Shown piece after piece: positions 27,680 to 37,057 of a stretch of 39,613 bases of DNA. Location of the stretch: contig CANHSO010000005.1 in the NCBI GenBank assembly GCA_947463705.1, positions 1-39,613 of the forward strand, written 5' to 3'. The notes beneath the pieces were generated by a model. It did not search any database. It saw nothing but the letters and a program-made list of their open reading frames with translations, and was not told the DNA's origin. The translations under genes and the position numbers were made by a program. The number at the start of each line of letters is the position of its first letter. Within the stretch, counting starts at the first letter, position 1. This DNA is from Bacteriovoracaceae bacterium. Lineage in GTDB: Bacteria > Bdellovibrionota > UBA1018.

Positions 27680-28468
27680 CTATCGAAGACTTTGGTAGTA
27701 GGTTTGAATTAAGGTCTTCAAATTAGCGGAAGCAGATTCTCCAAGCGGTGTCCATCCCGGAGCGCTGCTTCTGAGTGGCTTTGGAATATCCGACTGAATC
27801 CCAAAATCTTGCACCTGCCCCGTCAACACGACCTCTCCTGAACTCCCACGAAGGGTTAGGAAGCGCGGAATCAAGTAATCTCTCCTAAAATTTTCATAGT
27901 TGAGGTCGTAGGTCCGAGTACTTTCCGAGGTCGAAAAAACTAAACGAAGGGGAAAAAAAGTGTCCTTCTCAAACCAAACTTGAGGTCCATCTTTTTGTAG
28001 GGGCTTTTGAGAAATCACCCATGATACCGAATCATTCATTCTCTTGAGATATTCTTGTTCAACTTTTTCCGGCTGTGGATCGGTTAAAATAGGAATTCCC
28101 TTTTCGATTAAATGGCGCATCAAATCACTCGAGTCTGAATTAAACAGGAGCTGAGAAGGGAGCGACAACTGCTTCAATCCTCGTTCTTGATAGTACAAGA
28201 CTTGATCGGAATCATTCATTGCCCAGCTCCGGGCAACTCCTGCCTCGGTGAGTACAAACAGTTCCTTGAACTGAACCGTCGCCCCCTGCCTCTTATCTCC
28301 TGTGGTCACCAGAGTTTTTAGCTTGAGCTTCTTGTGGTGGGCATGTTTTCCCACCCACGTTTTCACAATAAAAGCAGAGGGTGGAATGTATGCGTGACCT
28401 AACGTTCCAAATAAGGCCGTAGCCTGTAAGACGAACAAAAGTTTTGCGAGTCGATTCAGTTTTTGCAT
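27680..28468 (-). CDS. Hypothetical exported protein
   Basis: 262-aa ORF with N-terminal signal peptide (LFVLQATALFGTLGHAY); no family recognised. Confidence 0.75.
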   Translation of the reverse strand: MQKLNRLAKLLFVLQATALFGTLGHAYIPPSAFIVKTWVGKHAHHKKLKLKTLVTTGDKRQGATVQFKELFVLTEAGVARSWAMNDSDQVLYYQERGLKQLSLPSQLLFNSDSSDLMRHLIEKGIPILTDPQPEKVEQEYLKRMNDSVSWVISQKPLQKDGPQVWFEKDTFFPLRLVFSTSESTRTYDLNYENFRRDYLIPRFLTLRGSSGEVVLTGQVQDFGIQSDIPKPLRSSAPGWTPLGESASANLKTLIQTYYQSLR

Positions 28469-28470
28469 AG

Positions 28471-29349
28471 TTAGCTTCCTCGAAGGTGCTTCCTCAGCAG
28501 CTCCTGAACCCCCGGAGCCAACTCGGGTCTTTTCAGAGCATAAGCGAGGGTTGCATCAATCAATCCTAGACGATCTCCCGTATCATAGCGAGTCCCTTCA
28601 AACTCATACGCCAGAAGGCGCTCGACGCGGGCCAAAAGCTGGAGTCCATCAGTCAACTGTATTTCTCCACCTTTTCCAGGTTTGGTATTTTGAAGGCATT
28701 CGAAAATTCGATGGGACAGAACATACCGTCCTGGAATGGCGTAGCGAGAGGGAGCCAATTCAGGCGAAGGCTTTTCGACCAGTTGATCCACTTCAATCAG
28801 GCCAGGTCGTAGTGTTCTTCCACCCACTATGCCGTACTTTGAGACCTGGTCCTGAGGTACCTCCATCACACCCACAACGGAGGCTCCCTGACTTTCGTAG
28901 ATCTCCATCAACTGACGCGTACAGGGAACCTCGGAGTCAATCAGATCATCACCGAGCAGGACTGCAAAAGGCTCTTGTCCCACTACAGGGGCTGCGCAAA
29001 GAACTGCATGCCCGAGGCCCATTGGGGCTTTTTGTCGAATGGAGATCAGATTGCAAAGTCGCCCTATCGAACGGGAAATTTCAGCTAGATCTTTTTTCTG
29101 CTTCTGATCAAGGCTTTCTTCGAGTTCAAAATTAAAATCAAAATGATTTTCGATGGCTTCTTTGTGACGAGCAGTCACTAGAATCACATCATGAATACCG
29201 GAACGAACTGCTTCCTCTACAATGTGCTGAATCATTGGCACATCGACGATGGGGATCATTTCTTTAGGGATTGCTTTTGTAGCAGGTAGAAACCGGGTAC
29301 CTAAACCAGCAGCCGGGATCACGGCTTTACGAACTCTCAGTTGAGACAT
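28471..29349 (-). CDS. galU: UTP--glucose-1-phosphate uridylyltransferase
   Basis: 292-aa ORF; VIPAAGLGTRFLPATKAIPKEMIPIVDVPMIQHIVEEAV, VLLGDDLI, KGGEIQLTDGLQ. Confidence 0.97.
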   Translation of the reverse strand: MSQLRVRKAVIPAAGLGTRFLPATKAIPKEMIPIVDVPMIQHIVEEAVRSGIHDVILVTARHKEAIENHFDFNFELEESLDQKQKKDLAEISRSIGRLCNLISIRQKAPMGLGHAVLCAAPVVGQEPFAVLLGDDLIDSEVPCTRQLMEIYESQGASVVGVMEVPQDQVSKYGIVGGRTLRPGLIEVDQLVEKPSPELAPSRYAIPGRYVLSHRIFECLQNTKPGKGGEIQLTDGLQLLARVERLLAYEFEGTRYDTGDRLGLIDATLAYALKRPELAPGVQELLRKHLRGS

Positions 29350-29382
29350 TTGACCTCCTGGACTAACCCGGGAGGCGGCGGT

Positions 29383-29757
29383 TCAGTTCCGACCCGGGAA
29401 TCGATGTTCTTCGGACTCTAGCTCGGCTTTGCAATCGATGCAAAGAGTAGTAAAAGGAAAAGCCTCAATTCGACCTTCGGAAATGGCTTCGTCGCAACGC
29501 TCACACTCGCCGAATGACCCGTCATCCAATCGCTTGATCGCTTCGTCAATCTGCCAAAGCACATCGCGGTCGCGATTTTTCATTTGGAGCGTAAAATTTT
29601 TGTCCGTATCAGCGGCGGCTTGATCGACCGAATCCGTATAATAGGACTCATCGTTGATGAGTTGTGCCGTAGCTTGACGCAACTCTTCTGCCAAAGTCTC
29701 ACGTCTGAACGTCAATTTTTTCCGGTAGATCTCGATCTTTTCCTTGCCTAATGCCAT
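29383..29757 (-). CDS. dksA: DksA/TraR family zinc-finger regulator
   Basis: 124-aa ORF; FGECERCDEAISEGRIEAFPFTTLCIDCKAELE (CxxC..CxxC). Confidence 0.9.
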   Translation of the reverse strand: MALGKEKIEIYRKKLTFRRETLAEELRQATAQLINDESYYTDSVDQAAADTDKNFTLQMKNRDRDVLWQIDEAIKRLDDGSFGECERCDEAISEGRIEAFPFTTLCIDCKAELESEEHRFPGRN

Positions 29758-29805
29758 AAGAACGGAGACCTTTAACCTAAATCTTAAATGAAGTAAAGGC
29801 TAAAT

Positions 29806-30669
29806 ATGTTTAAAAACCCCTTGAAATACCATTGCTTCGGGCTGTTTTTTGCGTTTTTCTTGGCTTTCTGTCTGAAACCAGATCGGGGTGATTGCTCTGA
29901 TTTTCAATCATCAAGAACCATGGGACTCGGGGGAGCAGGGCATGCAAACCCTCTGCTGAACGACGCCATTTACATGAATCCTTCGTTTACCTCATTTATT
30001 CCCTATCGGAGCTTCGGCGCAAGTTACCTCTGGCATGGAACAGGGCAGAACACTGAATCAGGGACGGGATATAATCTATCGATCCTGGATGGATCAAAAG
30101 ATGCACTTTTCCAGGCAGGCGTGGGTTTTACTAAACGCGGGGACAGTTCTATTGTCCACATTGGAGCCTCTAAAAGCGTGATTGATCGACTTGGATTTGG
30201 CCTGGGAGCAAAGATCATTCTTCCAGCCGGAACCAACGATCGCCATTTTGAGTCCACACTTTCCTTCACAGGGATAGTTACAGACTGGTTTCAAGCGGCG
30301 ATTATGGTGGACAACTTATTCCAAAACCACGCTAATCTTGGGTATTATCGAGAGTGGATTTTGGGAACCAAAATTAATGCGCTGTCGATCGTATCTCTTT
30401 TTATTGACCCGCACTGGGTCCCTGCACTTCCGGCTGGCCAAAACTGGGGTTATGAAGCTGGCTTAGAATTTACTGTTTTCTCCGACTTTTACCTCCGCTT
30501 CGGAGAATTTCGAAACTCACTCATTCCTTTTAGAGCCACTCGCGGTAACGGATTTGGAGCAGGCCTTGGCTGGCTAGCACCTAAGATTTCAGTCGACTAC
30601 GGAATCTCCCGCACTCTCTCACCGGTCTTGGCTACTGCACACCAAATAGGGCTCACCATTTTCTTTTGA
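29806..30669 (+). CDS. Putative outer-membrane beta-barrel protein
   Basis: 287-aa ORF; signal peptide, GLGGAGHANPLLNDAIYMNPSFTS N-terminus as in FadL/OmpP1-like proteins, C-terminal ..HQIGLTIFF ending in Phe. Confidence 0.75.
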   Translation: MFKNPLKYHCFGLFFAFFLAFCLKPDRGDCSDFQSSRTMGLGGAGHANPLLNDAIYMNPSFTSFIPYRSFGASYLWHGTGQNTESGTGYNLSILDGSKDALFQAGVGFTKRGDSSIVHIGASKSVIDRLGFGLGAKIILPAGTNDRHFESTLSFTGIVTDWFQAAIMVDNLFQNHANLGYYREWILGTKINALSIVSLFIDPHWVPALPAGQNWGYEAGLEFTVFSDFYLRFGEFRNSLIPFRATRGNGFGAGLGWLAPKISVDYGISRTLSPVLATAHQIGLTIFF

Positions 30670-31442
30670 GTCTGTACCTCGAGGCCGGGATAAATTTGAG
30701 ACAGAATTTCAGGTTTGAGCATCTCTGAGGTTTCTCCGTCAGCCACAACTTCGCCTGCCTTTAACCAGATCGCTGAGTCTGCCCACTGAGAGACCCAAGA
30801 AAGATCATGAGAAACGCAAAGGACACCCTTTTTTAGAGTTTGAGCCCAGCTCTTTAGCATTTCAGAGACTCGATATTGGTGATCTAAATCCATCTTGGAC
30901 AATGACTCATCAAGAAGGAGGACCTCGGGCGATTGAGCAATGGCTCGCGCCAACCCAACGAGTTGTCTTTGACCTCCACTGAGAGACCTTAAATCTCGTT
31001 CACGCAGATTCCTGCAGAGGCATCGCTCCAGAGCCTCTTCAACTGCCTCCTGATCACTGACATGAGCCCCTTGCCAGCACGTCCGCCCCAACGAAACAGC
31101 CTGTGCAACCGTCAGAGGAAACTCCGTATAAAATTCAGATCCCACTAATGTGACCACCTTGGCCCTCTCCCGAGGAATGAGGGATTGCATGGTACGCCCT
31201 TTGGAGTGAATTAGATTTCGAGCCCCCCCTGAGGGCAGAGTAATTAGGCCGGCCAAAAGTTTCAAAAGAGTCGTCTTGCCTGATCCATTCGGCCCTAGGA
31301 GTGCCTTCAACTCACCCTCATGCAAAGTCAGTGATACATCTTTCAGGATCCATGAAGCTCCCACTTTTGGCCCAAAACCTAAACTAGAGGAGACTTGATC
31401 GATCTCGAAAATAGGCCCTCCCAGCCTACGAGCAGCATTCAA
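30597..31442 (-). CDS. btuD: Cobalamin/siderophore-type ABC transporter ATP-binding protein
   Basis: 281-aa ORF; GPNGSGKTTLLKLLAG, SLSGGQRQLVGLARA, LLLDESLSKMD; downstream of BtuC/BtuF-like genes. Confidence 0.9.
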   Translation of the reverse strand: MNAARRLGGPIFEIDQVSSSLGFGPKVGASWILKDVSLTLHEGELKALLGPNGSGKTTLLKLLAGLITLPSGGARNLIHSKGRTMQSLIPRERAKVVTLVGSEFYTEFPLTVAQAVSLGRTCWQGAHVSDQEAVEEALERCLCRNLRERDLRSLSGGQRQLVGLARAIAQSPEVLLLDESLSKMDLDHQYRVSEMLKSWAQTLKKGVLCVSHDLSWVSQWADSAIWLKAGEVVADGETSEMLKPEILSQIYPGLEVQTQKKMVSPIWCAVAKTGERVREIP

Positions 31443-32413
31443 GAGATCACAACCTTTCTCCTGATCAAAACCGCAATCAAGACAGGAGACCCCAACAGGG
31501 CAGTGATCACACCCACTGGTAACTCGTAAGGCCTAGCAATCCACCGCGAAAGCAAGTCAGCAATCACCAAAGTAATCGCACCCCAGATTGCTGTAAGTGG
31601 AAGTGAATTGCGATGCGGCGTACCCACCCAAAACCTCACTGCATGGGGCACTAATAGACCAACGAAACCAATTACTCCCCCGCCACTGACACACAATCCC
31701 ACTAAAACAGAAGTCAATCCAATCATGATCTTTTGCAAGCGAGCTCCATCGACCCCCATCGACTGTGCTTCTGACCCACCCAACAAATAAGCATCCAAAT
31801 CTCTGGCTTGAGTAAAAATAAGAGCAATCCCGCACACCACCCCCACAAACGTAAGAAGGGCACCTGAGAGCCTCGCCCGGGAGAGATCGCCAAAAAACCA
31901 GACCGTTGCACTTTGAAGCTGACTCGGTTCGGCCAGAGCAATCCAAAGTGCAAGCAAACCATTTCCCAAAAACCCAAGTACTACTCCCACCAAAAGTAGG
32001 GTAGTTTGACCTTGATGAGTACCCAGATGAAAAGTACGCTGGGAGATCCAGAAGAGAATGATAGCAAAGGTCAAAGCACCCAGAAATGATGTACCTACTA
32101 GCCCACCCAGATTTAAATGAATTCCTACTGACATTCCAATAACGACACCTAGAGCCGACCCCGAAGAAATGCCCAAAATATAGGGTTCGCAAAGGGGGTT
32201 ATTAAAAAGAACCTGAAGAACACCCCCGGATACGGCCAAACCCATTCCAATCCCTGCAGCTAGAATCACTCGAGGCAGACGTAAATCTCGAACCATTTCC
32301 CAGTCGGCGTCCGTAGCGCCTAAGCAAAGAGCTAACCCCATCGCAAAAACCAGAAGAGCGAAAGAAATCACATAATTCCAAAAAATTTTAGGGAATCTAT
32401 CTTCCTGGATCAT
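31439..32413 (-). CDS. btuC: FecCD/BtuC-family ABC permease
   Basis: 324-aa ORF; LRLPRVILAAGIGMGLAVSGGVLQVLFNNPLCEPYILGISSGSALG, GGVIGFVGLLVPHAVRF. Confidence 0.93.
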   Translation of the reverse strand: MIQEDRFPKIFWNYVISFALLVFAMGLALCLGATDADWEMVRDLRLPRVILAAGIGMGLAVSGGVLQVLFNNPLCEPYILGISSGSALGVVIGMSVGIHLNLGGLVGTSFLGALTFAIILFWISQRTFHLGTHQGQTTLLLVGVVLGFLGNGLLALWIALAEPSQLQSATVWFFGDLSRARLSGALLTFVGVVCGIALIFTQARDLDAYLLGGSEAQSMGVDGARLQKIMIGLTSVLVGLCVSGGGVIGFVGLLVPHAVRFWVGTPHRNSLPLTAIWGAITLVIADLLSRWIARPYELPVGVITALLGSPVLIAVLIRRKVVIS

Positions 32414-33332
32414 CGAGTAACTGCCTCAATTTTTTCAGTCCCTCAACAATTCGAGGGGTCGGTCTTAACAGCTCATCGCTGCGAATCAATTTCACTTGAG
32501 CCCTTTGAACCGCCCTAAGTGTCTTAAAATCCAACCATTTGCTCCTCATCTGCTCGTCTTGACTTGAATCAGCACCCAAAGACAGGATCAAAATCTGATC
32601 CGGATTTTTTGAAAGCGCATCTTCTAATGAAGGGTGAGGATAGGCCTGCTTCGACTCCAAGTAAACATTTTTAGCGCCCAGAGCCAGCAAGGCATCATTG
32701 AGAAAACTGGCGGCACCGGCAACTACGAGGGGCCGATCTCCCAACTGAAGCAAAACCCGCTGTGAACTTAAGGAATGAGATTTTTTCTGAAACTGGAGCA
32801 GCTCAGATCGATACTTCTGCGCGATCTCTCGACCTTTTTCGTTCATGGATAAGGCCTGAGCAACGAGCAAGACCGTATCAGCAATTTCAGCAAGGCTTTG
32901 CTGTCGCGTCACCACAACTGGAATGCCTAGATCCTGCAGGTGGTTTACCTGCTCCTTAGCATTGCCATCTGCAGTGGCCAAAACCAAGTCAGGCTTAAGC
33001 GCCACTACTTTTTCTAAACTAAACCGATGATACGGACCAATGGTCTGAATTTTTTTTACTTGAGCAGGAAAATCACTCCACTCAGAAACCCCCACCAGGC
33101 GATGGATCTCTGACTCCAACAACGAGGCGGCTATCTCAGAGAGAGAGGGAGCGAGAGAAATCACCCTTTGTGGGTGATCTCTCACTTCAACTTTCCGCCC
33201 AAGACTATCGACCAGTGCAGCAGCGGCGCTCGATCCCGAAAACAAGACTAGTGCGAGCGCACAGAACAGACTAGATCTTCGGAATAAATTTGGGCTCGCG
33301 CTGCTCCAAAAGAGCATCAATATTGGCTTCAT
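32397..33332 (-). CDS. btuF: BtuF-like periplasmic substrate-binding protein
   Basis: 311-aa ORF; signal peptide, VDSLGRKVEVRDHPQRVISLAPSLSEIAASL, IPVVVTRQQSLAEIADTVLLVAQAL. Confidence 0.88.
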   Translation of the reverse strand: MKPILMLFWSSASPNLFRRSSLFCALALVLFSGSSAAAALVDSLGRKVEVRDHPQRVISLAPSLSEIAASLLESEIHRLVGVSEWSDFPAQVKKIQTIGPYHRFSLEKVVALKPDLVLATADGNAKEQVNHLQDLGIPVVVTRQQSLAEIADTVLLVAQALSMNEKGREIAQKYRSELLQFQKKSHSLSSQRVLLQLGDRPLVVAGAASFLNDALLALGAKNVYLESKQAYPHPSLEDALSKNPDQILILSLGADSSQDEQMRSKWLDFKTLRAVQRAQVKLIRSDELLRPTPRIVEGLKKLRQLLDDPGR

Positions 33333-33942
33333 GTCTGAGTAATACCAGAAAAATCATCACAACGCCCACCCAGAGCTGAATCCCAACTGTATTCAACACA
33401 AGATATCCAACTGCAGCGCAGATCAATCCAGCAATACTCGCAAGCGATGTGATTTGTGAATAAAAGAAAAAGAGAGCAAATCCAAGCAATCCAAAAAGAG
33501 TAGAAACAGGAGAGAGCACGAGGATAACTCCAAAAGTCGTTGCTACTCCTTTTCCACCCCGAAACTTAAGCCAGGGAGAAAAACAATGACCCAAGACCAC
33601 AAATAGCCCTGAAGCCCAGGTCCAAACTAGACTCTCCTCATGAACACCTAAATCTCCTGAATCCCTTAAAAAAAAGCCCAAAAGTCGGTACCCCACCGGA
33701 CTCACTAGTAAGAGAGCCAAGACACCCTTCGCAAAGTCGAGGAAGATATTCAATACGCCCACCGGCCATAAATTTGTGGTCTCAGCCAAGTGAGGCCGAA
33801 GGAGCCCATGTGGAGCAGGCCTGCGAACTTCTTTTATTTTAAAAATTCGGGCAATCAGCAATCCGAATGGAATTGACCCTAAAAAAAAAGAAACACCTAA
33901 TAAGACAGCCGGCCAAATTTTCTCTAAAGAATTGAACTCCAT
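33271..33942 (-). CDS. plsY: Glycerol-3-phosphate acyltransferase PlsY
   Basis: 223-aa multi-TM ORF; LGSIPFGLLIARIFKIKEVRR, LNIFLDFAKGVLALL, LGHCFSPWLKFRGGKGVATTFG, HEANIDALLEQREPK. Confidence 0.94.
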   Translation of the reverse strand: MEFNSLEKIWPAVLLGVSFFLGSIPFGLLIARIFKIKEVRRPAPHGLLRPHLAETTNLWPVGVLNIFLDFAKGVLALLLVSPVGYRLLGFFLRDSGDLGVHEESLVWTWASGLFVVLGHCFSPWLKFRGGKGVATTFGVILVLSPVSTLFGLLGFALFFFYSQITSLASIAGLICAAVGYLVLNTVGIQLWVGVVMIFLVLLRHEANIDALLEQREPKFIPKI

Positions 33943-33953
33943 CTCTACTCCAG

Positions 33954-34781
33954 TTAATTTGCCCTATTAGGCTCTTGGATTGGAACTTGGTGCATCGTCT
34001 TGAAAGAGTTTTCCTGCTGCACCTGTCTCAAGCGATAAACCAGCATACCCACTGCTCCGGCAAATACAAAAATTGAGATAAACTGACTCGTCGAGATTAG
34101 CCCTTCTACAACAAAGCCTCGAACGATATCTCCACGAAAAAGTTCAATCACGCTGCGAATCACTGGATAGGCGATCAAATACGAAAGTGCAACCTGTCCA
34201 TCGAACATCTTTCGACGTAAAATCCAAAGTAGACCAAAACACAAAAGCACCAAAGAAGAGGCTTCGTACAACTGGGTTGGGTGAAGGGGAACGCCTTGAA
34301 GATAGGGCTCCACGATGCTCGAATAAAGCTTTACACCATAAGACGTCCCTGTTGGTTTACCATAGCAACATCCGGCAGCTAGGCATCCCAACCGACCAAA
34401 AGCGTGCCCCAGCGCGAGAGGAGGTGCAGAAACATCAAAAAATCTCCAAAGAGGTAACTTATGCTTTCTTGCGTACCAAACGAGGTAGGGTAAGACCAGC
34501 AGTGGGCCGCCTAGAAAAACAAATCCACCCTCCCACACGCGAAAGATCCCCATCGGGTCACGTGAAAATTCACTCCACTGTGTAATGACAAAGAGAACTC
34601 TAGCACCCAAGAATCCGATCAATAAACTTCGGTAAGCCGCATCAAGAACCTTTTCGGTATCAAGCTGAGCGCGAATCGATAGATTTCGCAGTACCTCAAC
34701 AGCCAAAATAAACCCCACTGCAATCAAAAACCCATAGGTATGCACTGGAAACGGACCTATTTTGATTAGCTCTGGGTACAT
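33954..34781 (-). CDS. lgt: Prolipoprotein diacylglyceryl transferase
   Basis: 275-aa ORF; VHTYGFLIAVGFILAV, LGHAFGRLGCLAAGCCYGKPT, HPTQLYEA. Confidence 0.96.
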   Translation of the reverse strand: MYPELIKIGPFPVHTYGFLIAVGFILAVEVLRNLSIRAQLDTEKVLDAAYRSLLIGFLGARVLFVITQWSEFSRDPMGIFRVWEGGFVFLGGPLLVLPYLVWYARKHKLPLWRFFDVSAPPLALGHAFGRLGCLAAGCCYGKPTGTSYGVKLYSSIVEPYLQGVPLHPTQLYEASSLVLLCFGLLWILRRKMFDGQVALSYLIAYPVIRSVIELFRGDIVRGFVVEGLISTSQFISIFVFAGAVGMLVYRLRQVQQENSFKTMHQVPIQEPNRAN

Positions 34782-34786
34782 GCAGT

Positions 34787-35347
34787 TCAGCTCCTTTTTC
34801 TCAAATCAGCCACCTGGCTACCTGAAATTTCAACCTGTTTTGGATGAGATTGAAACATGTCCAACATGAGTAAACTCACACCGATACAAATCGCCGAGTC
34901 AGCAACATTAAACGCTGGAAAATGGTAGCCTCCGTGCCAATGAAAATCCAAGAAATCCACGACAAACCCCAAGGAAAGGCGATCCATTAAATTTCCAATG
35001 GCTCCGGCAATCACCAAAGATAAGGCAGAAGACATCTTGAGATCCCGGTCTGGGAGTTTTCTAAAGACCCAGGCGATGGAAATCAGTGCGACCATTGGGA
35101 CAATTATAAAGAATGGAGTCCGGAAAGAGGGATGAGCATCAGCCAAGAAGCCAAAAGCCGCTCCCCGATTTTGAATATAGGTGAGATCGAAAAAATCAGA
35201 AATCACTGAAAGGGACGAACCCAAGGTAAACTTCTCCAAAATGAGAGCCTTAGTGTACTGATCCAGTAAAATGACAATGACTGTTAAAATTCCGAGAATC
35301 TTATACTTTAATTTGAACACCTTCCGGAGGTTTGCGGCTAGACTCAT
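34787..35347 (-). CDS. lspA: Lipoprotein signal peptidase II
   Basis: 186-aa ORF; LLDQYTKALI, NRGAAFG, IAGAIGNLMDRLSLGFVVDFLDF, FNVADSAICIG. Confidence 0.96.
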   Translation of the reverse strand: MSLAANLRKVFKLKYKILGILTVIVILLDQYTKALILEKFTLGSSLSVISDFFDLTYIQNRGAAFGFLADAHPSFRTPFFIIVPMVALISIAWVFRKLPDRDLKMSSALSLVIAGAIGNLMDRLSLGFVVDFLDFHWHGGYHFPAFNVADSAICIGVSLLMLDMFQSHPKQVEISGSQVADLRKRS

Positions 35348-35456
35348 GGACCCTTCTCCCTCTTTTTTAGATTCAAGTATGGCACACTCCTAGGAAATCG
35401 GATAGGCTCACCTGCAACTTCCCTCAACTCAATTGAAGTCTTAGACGGTTTTTTTC

Positions 35457-36764
35457 ATGGTCGGTAATCTCAAGCCTCACTCACAAAAGGCAACTATCAT
35501 TGGCGGTGGCATTTCTGGTCTACTGGCCGGTTATTATCTCACCCGGTCGGGCTACCACGTTGAGATTTTCGAAGCCGGCCCTCGCTGGGGTGGACTCATT
35601 CGAACACGTAGCACCCCCCGAGGAATTGCCGAAGAAGCAGCCCATTCACTTTTAGTCACACCCGAAGTGAGTACACTTTTTCGAGAGCTCAACATCCCCC
35701 TTCTGGAGGTGACCCCATCATCAAAATCCAGGTGGATTGTCCGCAAGGGGAAAATGAGACGAATGCCTCTATCCCTTTTGGAAATCATCGGAGCATTTTT
35801 CAGAGCAGCCTTCGTGCGGTCCCAACCCAACGAAAAACTGACCTTAGCCCATTGGGCAGAGCGCCATTTGGGTAAACCCGCATTGAATTACTTAATTGAT
35901 CCTATGCTGAAGGGAATCTTTGGGGCATCTCCTCAAGAAATCCTAGTCACGCCTGCATTTCCTGCCTTGAGCATCCCACACGGTCGCACACTCCTCGGAC
36001 ATTTCATCCGGAGGTGGCTGGGTTTAGCGAGTCAAGTCACCGCTCAGCCAAAATCGAAAATGATGAGCCCGAGGGAGGGAATGGAATCTCTCGTCCATGG
36101 AATCGTAAGCTACTTGGAGAAGCAGCCCAATGCACACCTCCATCTCAATCACGCGATCGAAACCCTACCTCAGGCAGAAAACTTAATTCTCGCGGTTCCA
36201 CCTCAAAAAGCAGCCCAGCTCCTAGAAAGCGTCGATCCTAGATTAGCCGCAGCTCTGAGAGGACTCCAATGGAGTTCGCTCATCACGACCACCGTTTTTC
36301 TAGAAAAAATACGACTTCAGAAAATTCCCGATGGCGTAGGAGTTTTGATGCCTTCGAGTGAAAATCGAAAGTGCTTAGGAATTCTTTTCAACTCAAGCTC
36401 CTTCGATGGCCGCGTGATTGACCCAGAAAACTGGGTTTCATTAACAGTCATTTGCGGAAATGGCCCAAAAGAAGAGGCTTCTGATGAATCAGTTTTGAAA
36501 CAAATTCAGGACGAACTCGAAAACCTCTTCGGATGGAGTGGGCCCATCGAACACTATGCTATGACGCGCTGGCCCAAGGCGATCCCCATTTACAACCATC
36601 CACTTGTACAAGCACTTGCTCTCGCCCAAACTCAATGGTGCTCCCAGCCGGGCCAAATCCTAGTTGGTAATTATACCGGGGAAGTCAGCATCCGGGGAAT
36701 GATTCAATCCACAGCGGTGCGATTTGGCCACCCTAACAAGCTACTCTCAGTGGGATCTAAATGA
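35457..36764 (+). CDS. Protoporphyrinogen oxidase-like FAD protein
   Basis: 435-aa ORF; ATIIGGGISGLLAGYYLTRSGYHVEIFEAGPRWGGLIRT; LNYLIDPMLKGIFGASPQEI; C-terminal NYTGEVSIRGMIQS as in HemG/HemY-type PPO. Confidence 0.88.
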   Translation: MVGNLKPHSQKATIIGGGISGLLAGYYLTRSGYHVEIFEAGPRWGGLIRTRSTPRGIAEEAAHSLLVTPEVSTLFRELNIPLLEVTPSSKSRWIVRKGKMRRMPLSLLEIIGAFFRAAFVRSQPNEKLTLAHWAERHLGKPALNYLIDPMLKGIFGASPQEILVTPAFPALSIPHGRTLLGHFIRRWLGLASQVTAQPKSKMMSPREGMESLVHGIVSYLEKQPNAHLHLNHAIETLPQAENLILAVPPQKAAQLLESVDPRLAAALRGLQWSSLITTTVFLEKIRLQKIPDGVGVLMPSSENRKCLGILFNSSSFDGRVIDPENWVSLTVICGNGPKEEASDESVLKQIQDELENLFGWSGPIEHYAMTRWPKAIPIYNHPLVQALALAQTQWCSQPGQILVGNYTGEVSIRGMIQSTAVRFGHPNKLLSVGSK

Positions 36765-36830
36765 CCCTGGGGTAATTCCGGGATCAAGGATCTATCGTTC
36801 TAAAATCGCTCACTCTTAGCTCCTAAAGCC

Positions 36831-36846
36831 CGGGGCGTGGATTGCA
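36831..36846 (+). promoter_or_regulatory. Sigma54-like -24/-12 element (weaker)
   Basis: CGGGGCGTGGATTGCA: GG-N10-GC spacing with TTGCA -12 half. Confidence 0.3.
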
Positions 36847-36862
36847 AAAACTCGATGGAGAT

Positions 36863-36878
36863 TGGCACGACACGCGCA
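36863..36878 (+). promoter_or_regulatory. Sigma54-like -24/-12 element upstream of a 33-aa micro-ORF
   Basis: TGGCACGACACGCGCA: perfect TGGCACG -24 half with GC at correct spacing; -12 TT replaced by GC. Confidence 0.35.
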
Positions 36879-36913
36879 AAATGAACGATGGATGTCAAAA
36901 ACGGAGAAGACTG

Positions 36914-37015
36914 ATGATAAAAAATCCAATTGTCTCGAGGCCCTTCATTCCAATCGTGCTCTTTTCTTTGACAATTATTTTTATCCTACTTCTGAACCAA
37001 CTTAGCCCTTACTAA
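36914..37015 (+). CDS. Putative 33-aa single-TM microprotein
   Basis: ATG..TAA: MIKNPIVSRPFIPIVLFSLTIIFILLLNQLSPY; GGAGAAG RBS-like sequence just upstream; absent from ORF track because of size. Confidence 0.4.
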   Translation: MIKNPIVSRPFIPIVLFSLTIIFILLLNQLSPY

Positions 37016-37029
37016 CTTGAAAATGGCAG

Positions 37030-37045
37030 TGGCGCGTGGATTGCA
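37030..37045 (+). promoter_or_regulatory. Sigma54-like -24/-12 element upstream of the Pro-rich lipoprotein gene
   Basis: TGGCGCGTGGATTGCA fits TGGCRCG-N4-TTGCW; shares GCGTGGATTGCA with 36835-36846. Confidence 0.45.
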
Positions 37046-37057
37046 CCGTGCGGGCGC

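Noticed and set aside
28551-29135. 194-aa plus-strand ORF
   Set aside because: Antisense to galU, Pro/His/Arg-rich translation without family features; typical shadow ORF
31557-32192. 211-aa same-strand alternate-frame ORF
   Set aside because: Lies inside btuC in another frame; Ser/Cys/Gly/Trp-rich out-of-frame translation of TM codons
34187-34585. 132-aa plus-strand ORF
   Set aside because: Antisense to lgt; no domain features
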